Source: an uncultured Lachnospiraceae bacterium (GTDB lineage: Bacteria > Bacillota > Clostridia > Lachnospirales > Lachnospiraceae). Taken from it: a DNA stretch of 64,000 bases. Positions 55,443-63,567 of the stretch are shown here, in pieces. Made by a program: the position numbers and the translations under genes. Every line of letters begins with the position of its first letter. Position 1 is the stretch's first letter. Under the pieces are notes generated by a model that ran no database searches, was not told where the DNA came from, and saw only the letters and a program-made list of their open reading frames with translations. The DNA lies in contig CAKQXY010000007.1 of assembly GCA_934292725.1 (NCBI GenBank), positions 1 to 64,000 on the forward strand, read 5' to 3'.

Positions 55443-55704
55443 AATCAATTTTTACCTCCTTAATTGGTTCTAAAAATTTATCTACGTCATAATATAACTT
55501 GTCCAGTATCGGTATCAAGTCAATATACTCTTCTACTTCGCCTATATTTTTATATTTCGCCATCACAACCAGATATCCATGATCCCATTCTACAATCTTC
55601 GTATATCGTTCCAAGCGCGCTGATGTCATAAAACGAATGATATCATTATTGAACTGAAATATAGTATACTCACCTTTACTTTTTAAAACAGCACATCCGT
55701 TCAT
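55432..55704 (-). CDS. Small conserved protein, unknown function
   Basis: 90 residues, start after TGGAGGTGAAAC. MNGCAVLKSKGEYTIFQ at the start; no signal, membrane or DNA-binding motif seen. First of the three overlapping small genes, next to site E of the shufflon. Confidence 0.6.
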   Translation of the reverse strand: MNGCAVLKSKGEYTIFQFNNDIIRFMTSARLERYTKIVEWDHGYLVVMAKYKNIGEVEEYIDLIPILDKLYYDVDKFLEPIKEVKIDYAA

Positions 55705-55738
55705 GTTTCACCTCCATTTTTAACATATTGATCAATTT

Positions 55739-55752
55739 TAAACAAGAATTTA
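55739..55752 (+). repeat. Shufflon recombination site E
   Basis: TAAACAAGAATTTA on the plus strand at the 5' edge of the silent cassette; identical to sites B and C over these 14 bases. Confidence 0.8.
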
Positions 55753-56415
55753 CTTCAGCAAGCACAAGAACTTTTTAAGGCTTGGTTTGTTTACTTTGAA
55801 GCTTTTGGTGGCGAAATGCCATCGTCTTGGGATATTGCAAAGCTTGGAGATATAGCATCTATCAAAACAAACAGCTTTTCTCCCACAAAGAATCCTAATG
55901 TAATGTTGGAACATTATAGTATCCCAGCATTTGATGAACAAAAATACCCAGTTTTTGAATTAGCATCAAACGTAAAAAGCAACAAATATATTTTGACAGA
56001 TAATTCAGTCATGATTTCAAAACTAAATCCAGACACTAAACGTGTATGGCGTCCTATGTGCATTTCTGAGTTTGCCGTCAGCTCAACCGAATTTATTATC
56101 TTTGAAGCTAATGATCCAAACTACAAAGATTTTGTTTTTTCAGTTATTGACAGTGCCGCTTTTTCTGATTGGATGTGTGCTCATACCACAGGTTCCACAA
56201 ATAGCCGCCAGCGTACTACGCCAAGTGCAACCTTGGAATTTCAGATTGCACTTCCAAACCAGGAAGTGATTTCAGATTTTTGCAAAATTGTAACACCTAT
56301 TTACGATATGATTGCTCAAAACACCCGTGAAAATCGAAAATTAGCTACTTTTAGAGATTCATTATTACCCAAACTAATGTCCGGTGAACTGGATGTCTCT
56401 GACCTCGACCTTTAA
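55741..56415 (+). pseudogene. Silent inverted HsdS C-terminal cassette (cassette 1)
   Basis: Reading from site E in frame: NKNLLQQAQELFKAWFVYFEAFGGEMPSSWDIAKLG..., a complete second half of an HsdS (central helix, TRD2, conserved end LLPKLMSGELDVSDLDL, stop at 56413). It has no N-terminal half or promoter in this orientation. Inversion between E and B would fuse it in frame to the hsdS N-half at 56951-56433, giving a normal-length (about 400 residues) HsdS. It is a stored donor rather than a decayed gene. Confidence 0.9.
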
Positions 56416-56434
56416 GCCGCTAAATTCTTGTTTA
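56411..56434 (-). repeat. Shufflon recombination site B
   Basis: On the minus strand TAAACAAGAATTTAGCGGCTTAAA: 14-base core plus the tail shared with site D. It supplies both the NKNL codons and the premature AA-stop of the truncated hsdS. Confidence 0.85.
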
Positions 56435-56951
56435 TGTTATCGTTAACTGCTATTTTATCATCTAATCCTCTAAGAATCCCACCTATTTTCCGTTGATTTT
56501 CAATATCTGGAATATCAATCTGTATCTTTCTAAATTCTGATTGCTTAATTCCTGTAACTGTCGTCCCTGTTTCACGCGCACGTAATAATGCTTGTCCTAT
56601 TGGCGACTGCAAGTAATAAAGCAAATATTCATTATCTAATATTCCTTGCTTTCCTCTAAGCGTTAATAACCTTTGAGCTATTCCCACATCATTTCTATCC
56701 AATTGTGCCACCATCCCCAAAGGTGCTTCAGTGGTCAAAAGAACATCACCTATCTGTGGCAATCCTCTTACCATAAATCGTTTATACTCATCAGATGAAA
56801 TATAATAACAAGAGTCATAATCAATATGATTGTTTTTTACAGATTTTGCACTTAATGTTGGTATACCTTTTTCTGATTTTTTAGGTGTTTTTCCTCTATA
56901 ATCAATAATTACCTCAAGTGCATCTTCCATGGTATATGTTTTATATCTCAT
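56412..56951 (-). CDS. hsdS: Truncated type I specificity subunit HsdS (N-half 1, currently without C-half)
   Basis: 179 residues from the ATG at 56951, overlapping the hsdM end. One TRD (MRYKTYTMEDALEVIIDYRG...) followed by the conserved helix ENQRKIGGILRGLDDKIAVNDNINKNL, then only AA-stop supplied by site B. The matching C-half lies adjacent and inverted. In this phase it would make a half subunit, inactive or acting as a dimer; after inversion a full HsdS. Confidence 0.9.
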   Translation of the reverse strand: MRYKTYTMEDALEVIIDYRGKTPKKSEKGIPTLSAKSVKNNHIDYDSCYYISSDEYKRFMVRGLPQIGDVLLTTEAPLGMVAQLDRNDVGIAQRLLTLRGKQGILDNEYLLYYLQSPIGQALLRARETGTTVTGIKQSEFRKIQIDIPDIENQRKIGGILRGLDDKIAVNDNINKNLAA

Positions 56952-58449
56952 ACCCAATCGCCCCCAGTTTCTTTCGTATTTCTTCCTCAAGCTCATGAGA
57001 CTTTTCAAATAATCCTGCCAGCTCACTTGTCAATCTCGTCATTTTCTCCTCAAAAGGCTCCCCATCATCTTCCTGCTCTTCTATACCTACATATCTTCCC
57101 GGAGTAAGAATATAATCCTGTGCTGCAATATCTTCAAGAGTAGCCACTTTGCAGAATCCCTTTACATCTTCGAGTGTTCCATTCTGAAAAGATTCAAATG
57201 TATCGGCCAGTTTCTTTATATCTTCATCTGAGAAATCACGATGCTTACGGTCTACCATATGACCCATTTTACGTGCATCAATAAAAAGTGTCTTACCTTT
57301 CTGCTTTTTGCCTTTTGTGATAAACCATAGCGTTACAGGAATGGTTACACTATAGAAAAGCTGTGTTGGCATTGCAATAATTCCCTCTACAAGATCGTCT
57401 TCAATGATCTTTTTACGAATCTCGCCTTCACCACTTGTCTGGCTAGACAGTGCTCCATTTGCTAATACAAGACCTATCTTTCCATTTGGTGCAAGATGAT
57501 GAATCATATGCTGAATCCATGCATAGTTTGCGTTTCCTGCCGGCGGAAGACCATATTTCCAGCGTTTATCATTCTGCAGCTTGTCCTGATTCCACGGATG
57601 ATAATTAAATGGTGGATTTGCAAGGATAAAATCTGCCTTCAGTGTTGGATGCAAATCGTTTGTAAATGTGTCCGCATTATATGGCCCAAGATCCGCATCT
57701 ATTCCACGAATCGCCATATTCATCTTTGCCATCTTCCATGTATCTGGATTTGCTTCCTGTCCATATACAGAAATATTACCTCTTCTTTTACTGTGTGCTT
57801 CAATAAATTTCTCACTCTGGACGAACATGCCGCCAGAACCACAGCAGCAATCATATACACGACAGTTATCAAATGGACGAAGTACTGAAACTAAAGTTTT
57901 AACAATGCTTGATGGTGTATAGAACTCACCACCGCCAACACCTTCCTTCTCTGCAAATTGAGCAATACAATATTCATATGTACGTCCAAGAAGATCTTCA
58001 CTCGCTTCTGTATCACTCATATCAATATTGTTGGTGAAAATATCAACTACATCACCCAAAATTCTTTTGTCCAAATCTGGACTTGCGTAATTCTTCGGCA
58101 ATACATTCTTTAATGTTTTATTTTCACTTTCAATTGCTCTCATTGCATTGTCAATGATTGTTCCAATTTCTGGAGTATGTGCATTTGACGCAATGTTGCT
58201 CCATCTAGCTTCCTCGGGAACAAAAAATACATTTTCCATCGTATAGGCATCGCGATCATCCTCAAATCCATCGCCTTCTTCTATCAGTTCCTCACGTCTC
58301 TTATCAAATGCTGCTGAAATATAGCGAAGGAAAATCAATCCGATGATAACCTTTCTGTATTCTGCTGCTGGGATATGTCCCCAAAGAACACAGGCGGCAT
58401 CCCATAGTTGTTTTTCAAAGCCAATATTGGCATTTGTTTTATCTGCCAT
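56941..58449 (-). CDS. hsdM: Type I DNA methyltransferase subunit HsdM
   Basis: 502 residues, start after TGGAGGAATTACA. N6-adenine methylase: SAM site (VYDCCCGSGGMFVQ) and the catalytic motif NPPF (ILANPPFNYHPW), with N-terminal helical HsdM_N domain. It pairs with whichever HsdS is expressed to set the methylation pattern. First gene of the locus, behind a consensus promoter. Confidence 0.98.
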   Translation of the reverse strand: MADKTNANIGFEKQLWDAACVLWGHIPAAEYRKVIIGLIFLRYISAAFDKRREELIEEGDGFEDDRDAYTMENVFFVPEEARWSNIASNAHTPEIGTIIDNAMRAIESENKTLKNVLPKNYASPDLDKRILGDVVDIFTNNIDMSDTEASEDLLGRTYEYCIAQFAEKEGVGGGEFYTPSSIVKTLVSVLRPFDNCRVYDCCCGSGGMFVQSEKFIEAHSKRRGNISVYGQEANPDTWKMAKMNMAIRGIDADLGPYNADTFTNDLHPTLKADFILANPPFNYHPWNQDKLQNDKRWKYGLPPAGNANYAWIQHMIHHLAPNGKIGLVLANGALSSQTSGEGEIRKKIIEDDLVEGIIAMPTQLFYSVTIPVTLWFITKGKKQKGKTLFIDARKMGHMVDRKHRDFSDEDIKKLADTFESFQNGTLEDVKGFCKVATLEDIAAQDYILTPGRYVGIEEQEDDGEPFEEKMTRLTSELAGLFEKSHELEEEIRKKLGAIGYEI

Positions 58450-58512
58450 TGTAATTCCTCCAGTTGTGTCTCACGTTTTTCTTTCGTACTTTTGTATCTT
58501 TAATACAAATTC

Positions 58513-58541
58513 ATTATAAATATAGTACTTAAAAATGTCAA
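58513..58541 (-). promoter_or_regulatory. Consensus promoter of the hsd locus
   Basis: On the minus strand TTGACA (58541-58536), 17 nt, TATAAT (58518-58513). Downstream, between it and hsdM, are AAAGATACAAAAGTACGAAA elements similar to those in front of the 185-residue gene. Confidence 0.9.
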
Positions 58542-58757
58542 TATTTTCACAGCTGAATAACTACGAGTAATACATTTGTATCAAAGGTCCTCTCGAGTCC
58601 TGCTGCAAAACTATTTTACAAAAATCTACCAAATCCAGATATTTTCATTCGATTCATAAAAAGGCAGCAAAATCAAATCCAATTTAAAAGTGAACTCATG
58701 CGCTCACAATCTCTTCGTATATTCCTAACTGATTTCAACACTAATTATATTATCATA
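58542..58757. other. Intergenic stretch between hsd promoter and CRISPR array
   Basis: About 216 bases, AT-rich, with no coding frame, no repeat copies and no convincing hairpin. I see nothing further in it. Confidence 0.6.
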
Positions 58758-59020
58758 TATTTAATGCCCTCTCGGGCTGATGACTCATTTCTACGTAAAG
58801 AACAATAGAAACGTTGACCTTTTTTCGTTGTGTGTCAATGCCCTCTCGGGCTGATGACTCATTTCTACGTCCCAGACTATTCAATGGTGTATCATAAATA
58901 GGTAAAGGTGTCAATGCCCTCTCGGGCTGATGACTCATTTCTACTCGATACAAAATAGATATCGATGAAGATTTGAAAAAATTGTGTCAATGCCCTCTCG
59001 GGCTGATGACTCATTTCTAC
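58758..59020 (-). CRISPR. Small orphan CRISPR array, 4 repeats and 3 spacers
   Basis: 37-bp repeats at 58758-58794, 58832-58868, 58908-58944 and 58984-59020; spacers of 37, 39 and 39 bp. The last three repeats are identical; the first has a degenerate 5' end (four of the first five bases differ), marking it as the trailer end. Read on the minus strand the repeat has a stem GCCC-GAGA-GGGC followed by exactly eight bases, ATTGACAC. This is the layout of a Cas6-cut class 1 repeat (type I or III handle). No cas genes are in the window. Confidence 0.92.
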
Positions 59021-59168
59021 GGTACCCCTTCAAAAACCTAGGTTTTATGCGGTTTCCAGAGCCTATTTTTGCAGGTATTTGTCAGAATATTCTGACAGGT
59101 CCTCTTTTTCGTGCATGTTTACAATTTGGACACATTTAACACGCTAAATCTTCCCAAACCCTGAGTTT
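59021..59168 (-). promoter_or_regulatory. CRISPR leader with 18-bp palindrome
   Basis: The stretch between the array and the promoter at 59169-59197. It contains a perfect palindrome, TGTCAGAATATTCTGACA, at 59080-59097, and the array-proximal end AAAACCTAGGTTTTTGAAGG. No coding frame. Confidence 0.65.
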
Positions 59169-59197
59169 ACTATAGCACAAAACTATTCCTATGTCAT
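59169..59197 (-). promoter_or_regulatory. Promoter reading into the CRISPR leader
   Basis: On the minus strand ATGACA (59197-59192), 17 nt, TATAGT (59174-59169). Confidence 0.7.
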
Positions 59198-59235
59198 CCT
59201 ATTTTTTCACCAAAACTATAGAAGAACGCATTCGC

Positions 59236-59793
59236 TTATACTCTCTTTAATTCTGGCGAGAAATACATTAAGTCAACATTTGCGCCCACTTCCCATGGAT
59301 TACAACTAAGTGATAAAATATGGGATGTTGGTGGATTTGTAACCACATTTAATAAACCCCTCTGTTCAAACTGTTGATCAAGTTCTGCTCTGCTGAAACA
59401 CTTGGGAAGCTCTTTTAAAATTTGCAATACTTTTGCTTCCTGATCATCTGACAGATTCATCCATATTGAACTGACAGCTGATGGAATTACCACTTGTGTA
59501 TTACAAAAACGCTCCCAATCATTCGGATGATCTGCAAAATATTTTTTGATTTCGGTTCTTTTCTCATCGGTAACAATTTTACACCACTCTCCATCTACAC
59601 ACTCGCTCCTTATTTGAATCTTCATTTTGGGTGTAAAAGCTTTTTTCAGAAAGACCCACTTTCCAATTTGCTCTCCTTTTTTCCAAAATTGCTTTCCATA
59701 ACCGCTATCTTCCTCTGCATATTTCGCTTTGATATCAACAACTTGCCAATATCCTACACTATACTGCGTAACCCAGTCACCTATTTGAAACAT
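59236..59793 (-). CDS. Uncharacterised protein upstream of the CRISPR array
   Basis: 185 residues. The N-terminus (FQIGDWVTQYSVGYWQVVDI) looks like a small beta-barrel such as a CarD/KOW-type domain; residues ~115-150 form a helical segment (WMNLSDDQEAKVLQILKELP). No enzyme motif. It has its own strong promoter, with sequence similarity to the hsdM promoter. It might regulate neighbours, but that is inference. The start ATG has only a weak ribosome site (GAGCAGG). Confidence 0.65.
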   Translation of the reverse strand: MFQIGDWVTQYSVGYWQVVDIKAKYAEEDSGYGKQFWKKGEQIGKWVFLKKAFTPKMKIQIRSECVDGEWCKIVTDEKRTEIKKYFADHPNDWERFCNTQVVIPSAVSSIWMNLSDDQEAKVLQILKELPKCFSRAELDQQFEQRGLLNVVTNPPTSHILSLSCNPWEVGANVDLMYFSPELKRV

Positions 59794-59861
59794 CTGCCTG
59801 CTCTATTCCCTCATTTTTTCTTATATATTTGTACTTATTTTTGTACTTTCAATTCAAGTAT

Positions 59862-59890
59862 ATTATAAATATAATACCAAGTAAAGTCAA
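59862..59890 (-). promoter_or_regulatory. Promoter of the 185-residue gene
   Basis: On the minus strand TTGACT (59890-59885), 17 nt, TATAAT (59867-59862). It is followed by AAAGTACAAAAATAAGTACA, two spaced AAGTACA copies. Confidence 0.85.
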
Positions 59891-59928
59891 ATTTTTTGCA
59901 TATTTCAAGACTCTTCCAGGTCGCCACA

Positions 59929-59966
59929 TAAAAAACGGCACAGCCCACTTTCGCAGGCCATACCGT
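59929..59966 (-). terminator. Terminator after the second GH105 gene
   Basis: On the minus strand ACGGTATGGCC (59966-59956) pairs with GGCTGTGCCGT (59945-59935) through an 11-bp stem with wobbles, followed by TTTTTT. Confidence 0.85.
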
Positions 59967-60004
59967 TTCGGGTTGTCACATTATCATATTGTATAGTGTA
60001 AGGA

Positions 60005-61093
60005 TTACTTCTGCTTTTTGCTGTCGTTTAAAATTGCAGTAAAGAATGCCAGCGCCAGACCTTGTCCCCATCCCTGGATCCAAGCCTTTGGAACGCCCAT
60101 ATATCCCTCGCGGTCTTTCATAACTGCTGTACCGCCTGATACGTTCAATACTCTTCCATCTGCGGAAACATTATCTAAAATGCCTTTTAATGCCTTCTGA
60201 ACATACTTTGCATGAAGCGGATTGTTCATCTCTACCATTGCTGCTGCGATACCTGCTGATGCAGATACTTCTTCGTATGCTTCTTCATCATCGAGAATTG
60301 TTCTCCAAAGACCATTTTCTGTCTGAACGAGTTTCAATGCTGCAAGCTGATCGCGAAGTGAGCACTCTACGTCCATGCACGGTGGGAACAGATACCAGTC
60401 ATACAGATTCTTCTTTACCTGAGACATGGTATATGCTGCCCATGCATTAGCACGGCCCCAGTAAAAGCCTGACATGTGATCTTTATGAACGTTGTTGTAG
60501 CCATGATACCACAGGCTTGTCTCTTTGTTCTGCAGATACTGAATATGCCAGTAATACTGATTTAAGGAATCGTTGATGATGTCCATTGCCTGCGGCTGAT
60601 ACTCCATAAGTGCTGCATCTTTTGGATCGTCTGGATTAAGCATACGAAGCTTTGAACCAACGCGAAGCATTAAGAAAGCTGCCATAAAAAGTGTATCTGC
60701 CCAACACTGCTCTGGGAAATCGTTGTTGCTTGAAACGGTATGCTGCAATACATGATCACCAAAACGAAGTGCATCGTTTCTAAGGTAATCAATCTTACTC
60801 ATAACAAGATCCCAGTACTTCTTGTCGCCTGTGTACTCATAAAGAGTGATCAGGCAGTGACCCATTGCACAAGTATTTACATTCCATGACGGCAGACCCA
60901 TCTCGATGTACTCGTCTACCCAGTTCTTTAAAAATTCCATGTACTCTGTTTTTCCGGTTGCCTTATATGCCTCTGCCAGTCCATAATAAGCCACACCACA
61001 CGGCCAGTCCCATGTCAGATCCATGGTCATCGTCTTTTTTGCCACACGGTCAATCGCTGACAAAATTTCTTCATTGTCGAATGAAACCTTCAT
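60005..61093 (-). CDS. GH105 unsaturated rhamnogalacturonyl hydrolase (second copy)
   Basis: 362 residues from the ATG at 61093 (CAGGAGGAAAAC upstream). (alpha/alpha)6 toroid with WDWPCGVAYYGL, the catalytic-Asp segment CWADTLFM, WYHGYNN and WGRANAW. Diverged from the GH105 at 5.3 kb in many of these positions, so it likely prefers a different pectic oligosaccharide. No signal peptide. Directly follows the GH112 gene. Confidence 0.92.
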   Translation of the reverse strand: MKVSFDNEEILSAIDRVAKKTMTMDLTWDWPCGVAYYGLAEAYKATGKTEYMEFLKNWVDEYIEMGLPSWNVNTCAMGHCLITLYEYTGDKKYWDLVMSKIDYLRNDALRFGDHVLQHTVSSNNDFPEQCWADTLFMAAFLMLRVGSKLRMLNPDDPKDAALMEYQPQAMDIINDSLNQYYWHIQYLQNKETSLWYHGYNNVHKDHMSGFYWGRANAWAAYTMSQVKKNLYDWYLFPPCMDVECSLRDQLAALKLVQTENGLWRTILDDEEAYEEVSASAGIAAAMVEMNNPLHAKYVQKALKGILDNVSADGRVLNVSGGTAVMKDREGYMGVPKAWIQGWGQGLALAFFTAILNDSKKQK

Positions 61094-61106
61094 GTTTTCC
61101 TCCTGA

Positions 61107-63272
61107 TTATAAAATCTTTGTTGCAAATGGTGCAAGCTCTACAGTTACATCACCCTTTGCAGTCTTAATTACTGTCTTCTGTGTGTCACCACTGTTGTTG
61201 ATGACTACCAGCTTATCAATTTCCTCATAATATGCACACTCAGTATACAGGTTGTCACAGATATAATCTCTTACCTTATCTTCCTTGCCAAGAAGTGTTA
61301 ACAGCGCTCTCATTAAGAAACGTGTAGACTCCTTTGATACGCGGAATGAGGAAAGATACATTGCCTTACCTGCACCAAACTGATTCAGTGTAATAAGCGG
61401 TGTCTTTCCATTAGCAGCCAGTACGCTTACATTTGCGCTCTTACAGTAAACGCCCGGATTTTCTACCATTGATTCACCGATATTTGGTGTATCTTCCATA
61501 ACAAATGTGCCTTCTGTAACTGGATTTACATACTTTCCGATGCACTTTTTGGTGCCAAGATCCTTGTCGATGCCAAAGACAGGTGCTAACTGGAAGAAAC
61601 TTCCATTTGCCCATACAGCAGACGGATCATTTACGCCAAGCAGACCTCCGCCATTGTGAACGAATGCAGTCAGTGCCTCGATTACACCAGCTTCCTTCCA
61701 ATAATCGCCGCCGCTCCATGCGCTGTTTGCAACACCTGCGTTAATGATAACCTTTACATCTTCAGGAATGCCGTTTGCTAAAACATCATCAAAGCTCATA
61801 AACTGTACGTCAAACGGAAGACCTGAAATTGCATCAAGAAGATTTGTCAAATCAACCTCTGGATGCTCATGCAGATGACCGCTGCAAATCCATGAACGAA
61901 GTGAACCCCATGCAGTAAGCACTGCTACCTTGCCCGGCAATGTGTATGGCTCACATGATGCGTTGAAGCTCTTTAACAGACGAAACTCATCTGCTACCTG
62001 TGCAATGTAATCACAGAAATCCGGGAATGGCTCTACAAGATGCAGATATCCGCCCAAACCAATACGGTCTACAGGCTTACGAAGAAGTGCACGGCGCACA
62101 TTTACCCAGTAACGGCTTGCATCCAGCTTTGGATTTCCGCCCGGTGCAAATGTCGGCTCACCTGTCAGACCAGTCGGGAACAAATATGGATGGAAACGAA
62201 GCTCATGCGTAACACCATCTACACCTGCGCAAAGACGTGCCTCAAAGCCATTGAATACACACTTAATCACCCCATCAAAGCCAAACTCCTTAAAACGCTT
62301 GGAATACGGCTCTACACCAATCCAGCTGTCATCATAGAAAACATAAGCTTTCTTTCCATAGCTGTGAACGATATCGATTAACTTCTTTCCGAAGCTTACA
62401 ACAAATTCATTGATAAAATCCATCCATGCTCTGTACTTTTTAGATGGAACATTGTGGGTGGAGGTATAAAGTCCTGCATTGACAAAATCCTCAGATGTCA
62501 TCGCATAGCCATACTTCTTCTCAAATTCCTTGAGTGCTAACGGTGTGGTTGTCATTGCATATGAACCCCAGTCAGAGAATGCATCTCTGCAGTTTTTGTC
62601 ATCTTTCCAGAACCATGCAAAGTTGTAGAACATGGAAGTAAAACGAACTACCGTTGTATCTGGATTTTTCTCACACCACTCTGTCATCCATTTGATCATA
62701 TGATCCTGTGTCTCTGGGTATCTTGGATCAACTGCCATCAGATGCTCCTTATCACCCCAGTCATTTGTGATGTGATTATACATGGAAATTTCTTCCCAGA
62801 GACGAACTGCAAGGAAGTTTACTGTATAGCTGTGCCACGGTGCTGCACCAGTAATAGTTACTGTTTCTGCCTCAGAATCAAAGCTCCAGCTCTTGATCTC
62901 CTCGCCTGTGGTGCGGTCAAAAACCTGCCAATATGCCAGTGCTTCCTCTGACTTATTGAGCTTAAACTGCTGAGTAAAATATCCCTTTAATGGGCTGATC
63001 ACTACTGTATCAGACTCTGCCATAACAGGCTCGCTCATTAAGAAGTTTTGCTGAAGTTTATCCATATTTTTTTTCGCCCATGCATTATCGGCGCGGATTA
63101 CGCAGATCGTAGAGTAAATGCCATACCCTGCCTTTGTAATATCTTCAGAAAGCTTCGTACCATCGCTGTCACGAATAACGTCTGCTCCCCATTTTTCTGC
63201 CATTTTTAATGTCAGGTTCTCAAAACCTGCTTCACCCGGCAGCGTAAAGCTGCCTTTCTTTATTTCTGCCAT
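61107..63272 (-). CDS. GH112 phosphorylase, probable D-galactosyl-1,4-L-rhamnose phosphorylase
   Basis: 721 residues, start after AAAGGGAGGATGAG. GH112 enzymes split beta-galactosides with phosphate to give galactose 1-phosphate. The protein follows the family from MAEIKKGSFTLPGEAGFEN through KMAEKWGADVIRDSDGT, YNHITNDWGDKEH, RFTSMFYNFAWFW, DDSWIGVEPY and GRLYLSSFR-like C-terminal parts. Partners (GH105, pectin locus) favour galactosyl-rhamnose over lacto-/galacto-N-biose, because pectin side chains and rhamnogalacturonan I give that disaccharide. No aminosugar genes are nearby. Substrate is inferred. Confidence 0.88.
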   Translation of the reverse strand: MAEIKKGSFTLPGEAGFENLTLKMAEKWGADVIRDSDGTKLSEDITKAGYGIYSTICVIRADNAWAKKNMDKLQQNFLMSEPVMAESDTVVISPLKGYFTQQFKLNKSEEALAYWQVFDRTTGEEIKSWSFDSEAETVTITGAAPWHSYTVNFLAVRLWEEISMYNHITNDWGDKEHLMAVDPRYPETQDHMIKWMTEWCEKNPDTTVVRFTSMFYNFAWFWKDDKNCRDAFSDWGSYAMTTTPLALKEFEKKYGYAMTSEDFVNAGLYTSTHNVPSKKYRAWMDFINEFVVSFGKKLIDIVHSYGKKAYVFYDDSWIGVEPYSKRFKEFGFDGVIKCVFNGFEARLCAGVDGVTHELRFHPYLFPTGLTGEPTFAPGGNPKLDASRYWVNVRRALLRKPVDRIGLGGYLHLVEPFPDFCDYIAQVADEFRLLKSFNASCEPYTLPGKVAVLTAWGSLRSWICSGHLHEHPEVDLTNLLDAISGLPFDVQFMSFDDVLANGIPEDVKVIINAGVANSAWSGGDYWKEAGVIEALTAFVHNGGGLLGVNDPSAVWANGSFFQLAPVFGIDKDLGTKKCIGKYVNPVTEGTFVMEDTPNIGESMVENPGVYCKSANVSVLAANGKTPLITLNQFGAGKAMYLSSFRVSKESTRFLMRALLTLLGKEDKVRDYICDNLYTECAYYEEIDKLVVINNSGDTQKTVIKTAKGDVTVELAPFATKIL

Positions 63273-63312
63273 CTCATCCTCCCTTTCCTGAAAAGCTCAC
63301 AGCTTCTCACAC

Positions 63313-63342
63313 TTTCGGTAGTTACCCTTATCATAACCGAAA
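63313..63342. promoter_or_regulatory. Inverted repeat upstream of GH112, operator-like
   Basis: TTTCGGT (63313-63319) and ACCGAAA (63336-63342), 16 bases apart, just upstream of the GH112 start. It overlaps a TATGAT that could be the -10 box; no good -35 is present. Confidence 0.5.
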
Positions 63343-63461
63343 TAATTGATCAATTCTAATCATATTGTTGCCTTTTCTTTGCAGTTTTGACGAAATAGCG
63401 TGTCTTTGTCATTCTTTTCACATACATTTTCAACAAAGCAGTTTAGAAGTTTGTTTCATGC

Positions 63462-63490
63462 TTGCAAGTATCCTTTTTTTCCTTTACAAT
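63462..63490 (+). promoter_or_regulatory. luxS promoter
   Basis: TTGCAA, 17 nt, TACAAT; a leader stem CAGACA/TGTCTG (63497-63502, 63509-63514) follows. Confidence 0.8.
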
Positions 63491-63567
63491 GAAAGTCAGA
63501 CAAGCAACTGTCTGATAAAAAAATTAGGTCAAAATTCATTTTAAAATTTAGAAAGGATATATGTATT

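Noticed and set aside
58753..58953. Minus-strand open frame with repeated SHQPERA peptide
   Set aside because: It is the CRISPR repeat read as protein; repeats and spacers explain it fully.
58758..59020. Array assigned to type V-A (Cas12a) because repeats end ATTTCTAC on the plus strand
   Set aside because: The plus-strand reading lacks the Cas12a GTAGAT tail; degenerate repeat, leader and promoter all point to the minus strand, where the ATTGACAC handle fits Cas6 systems.
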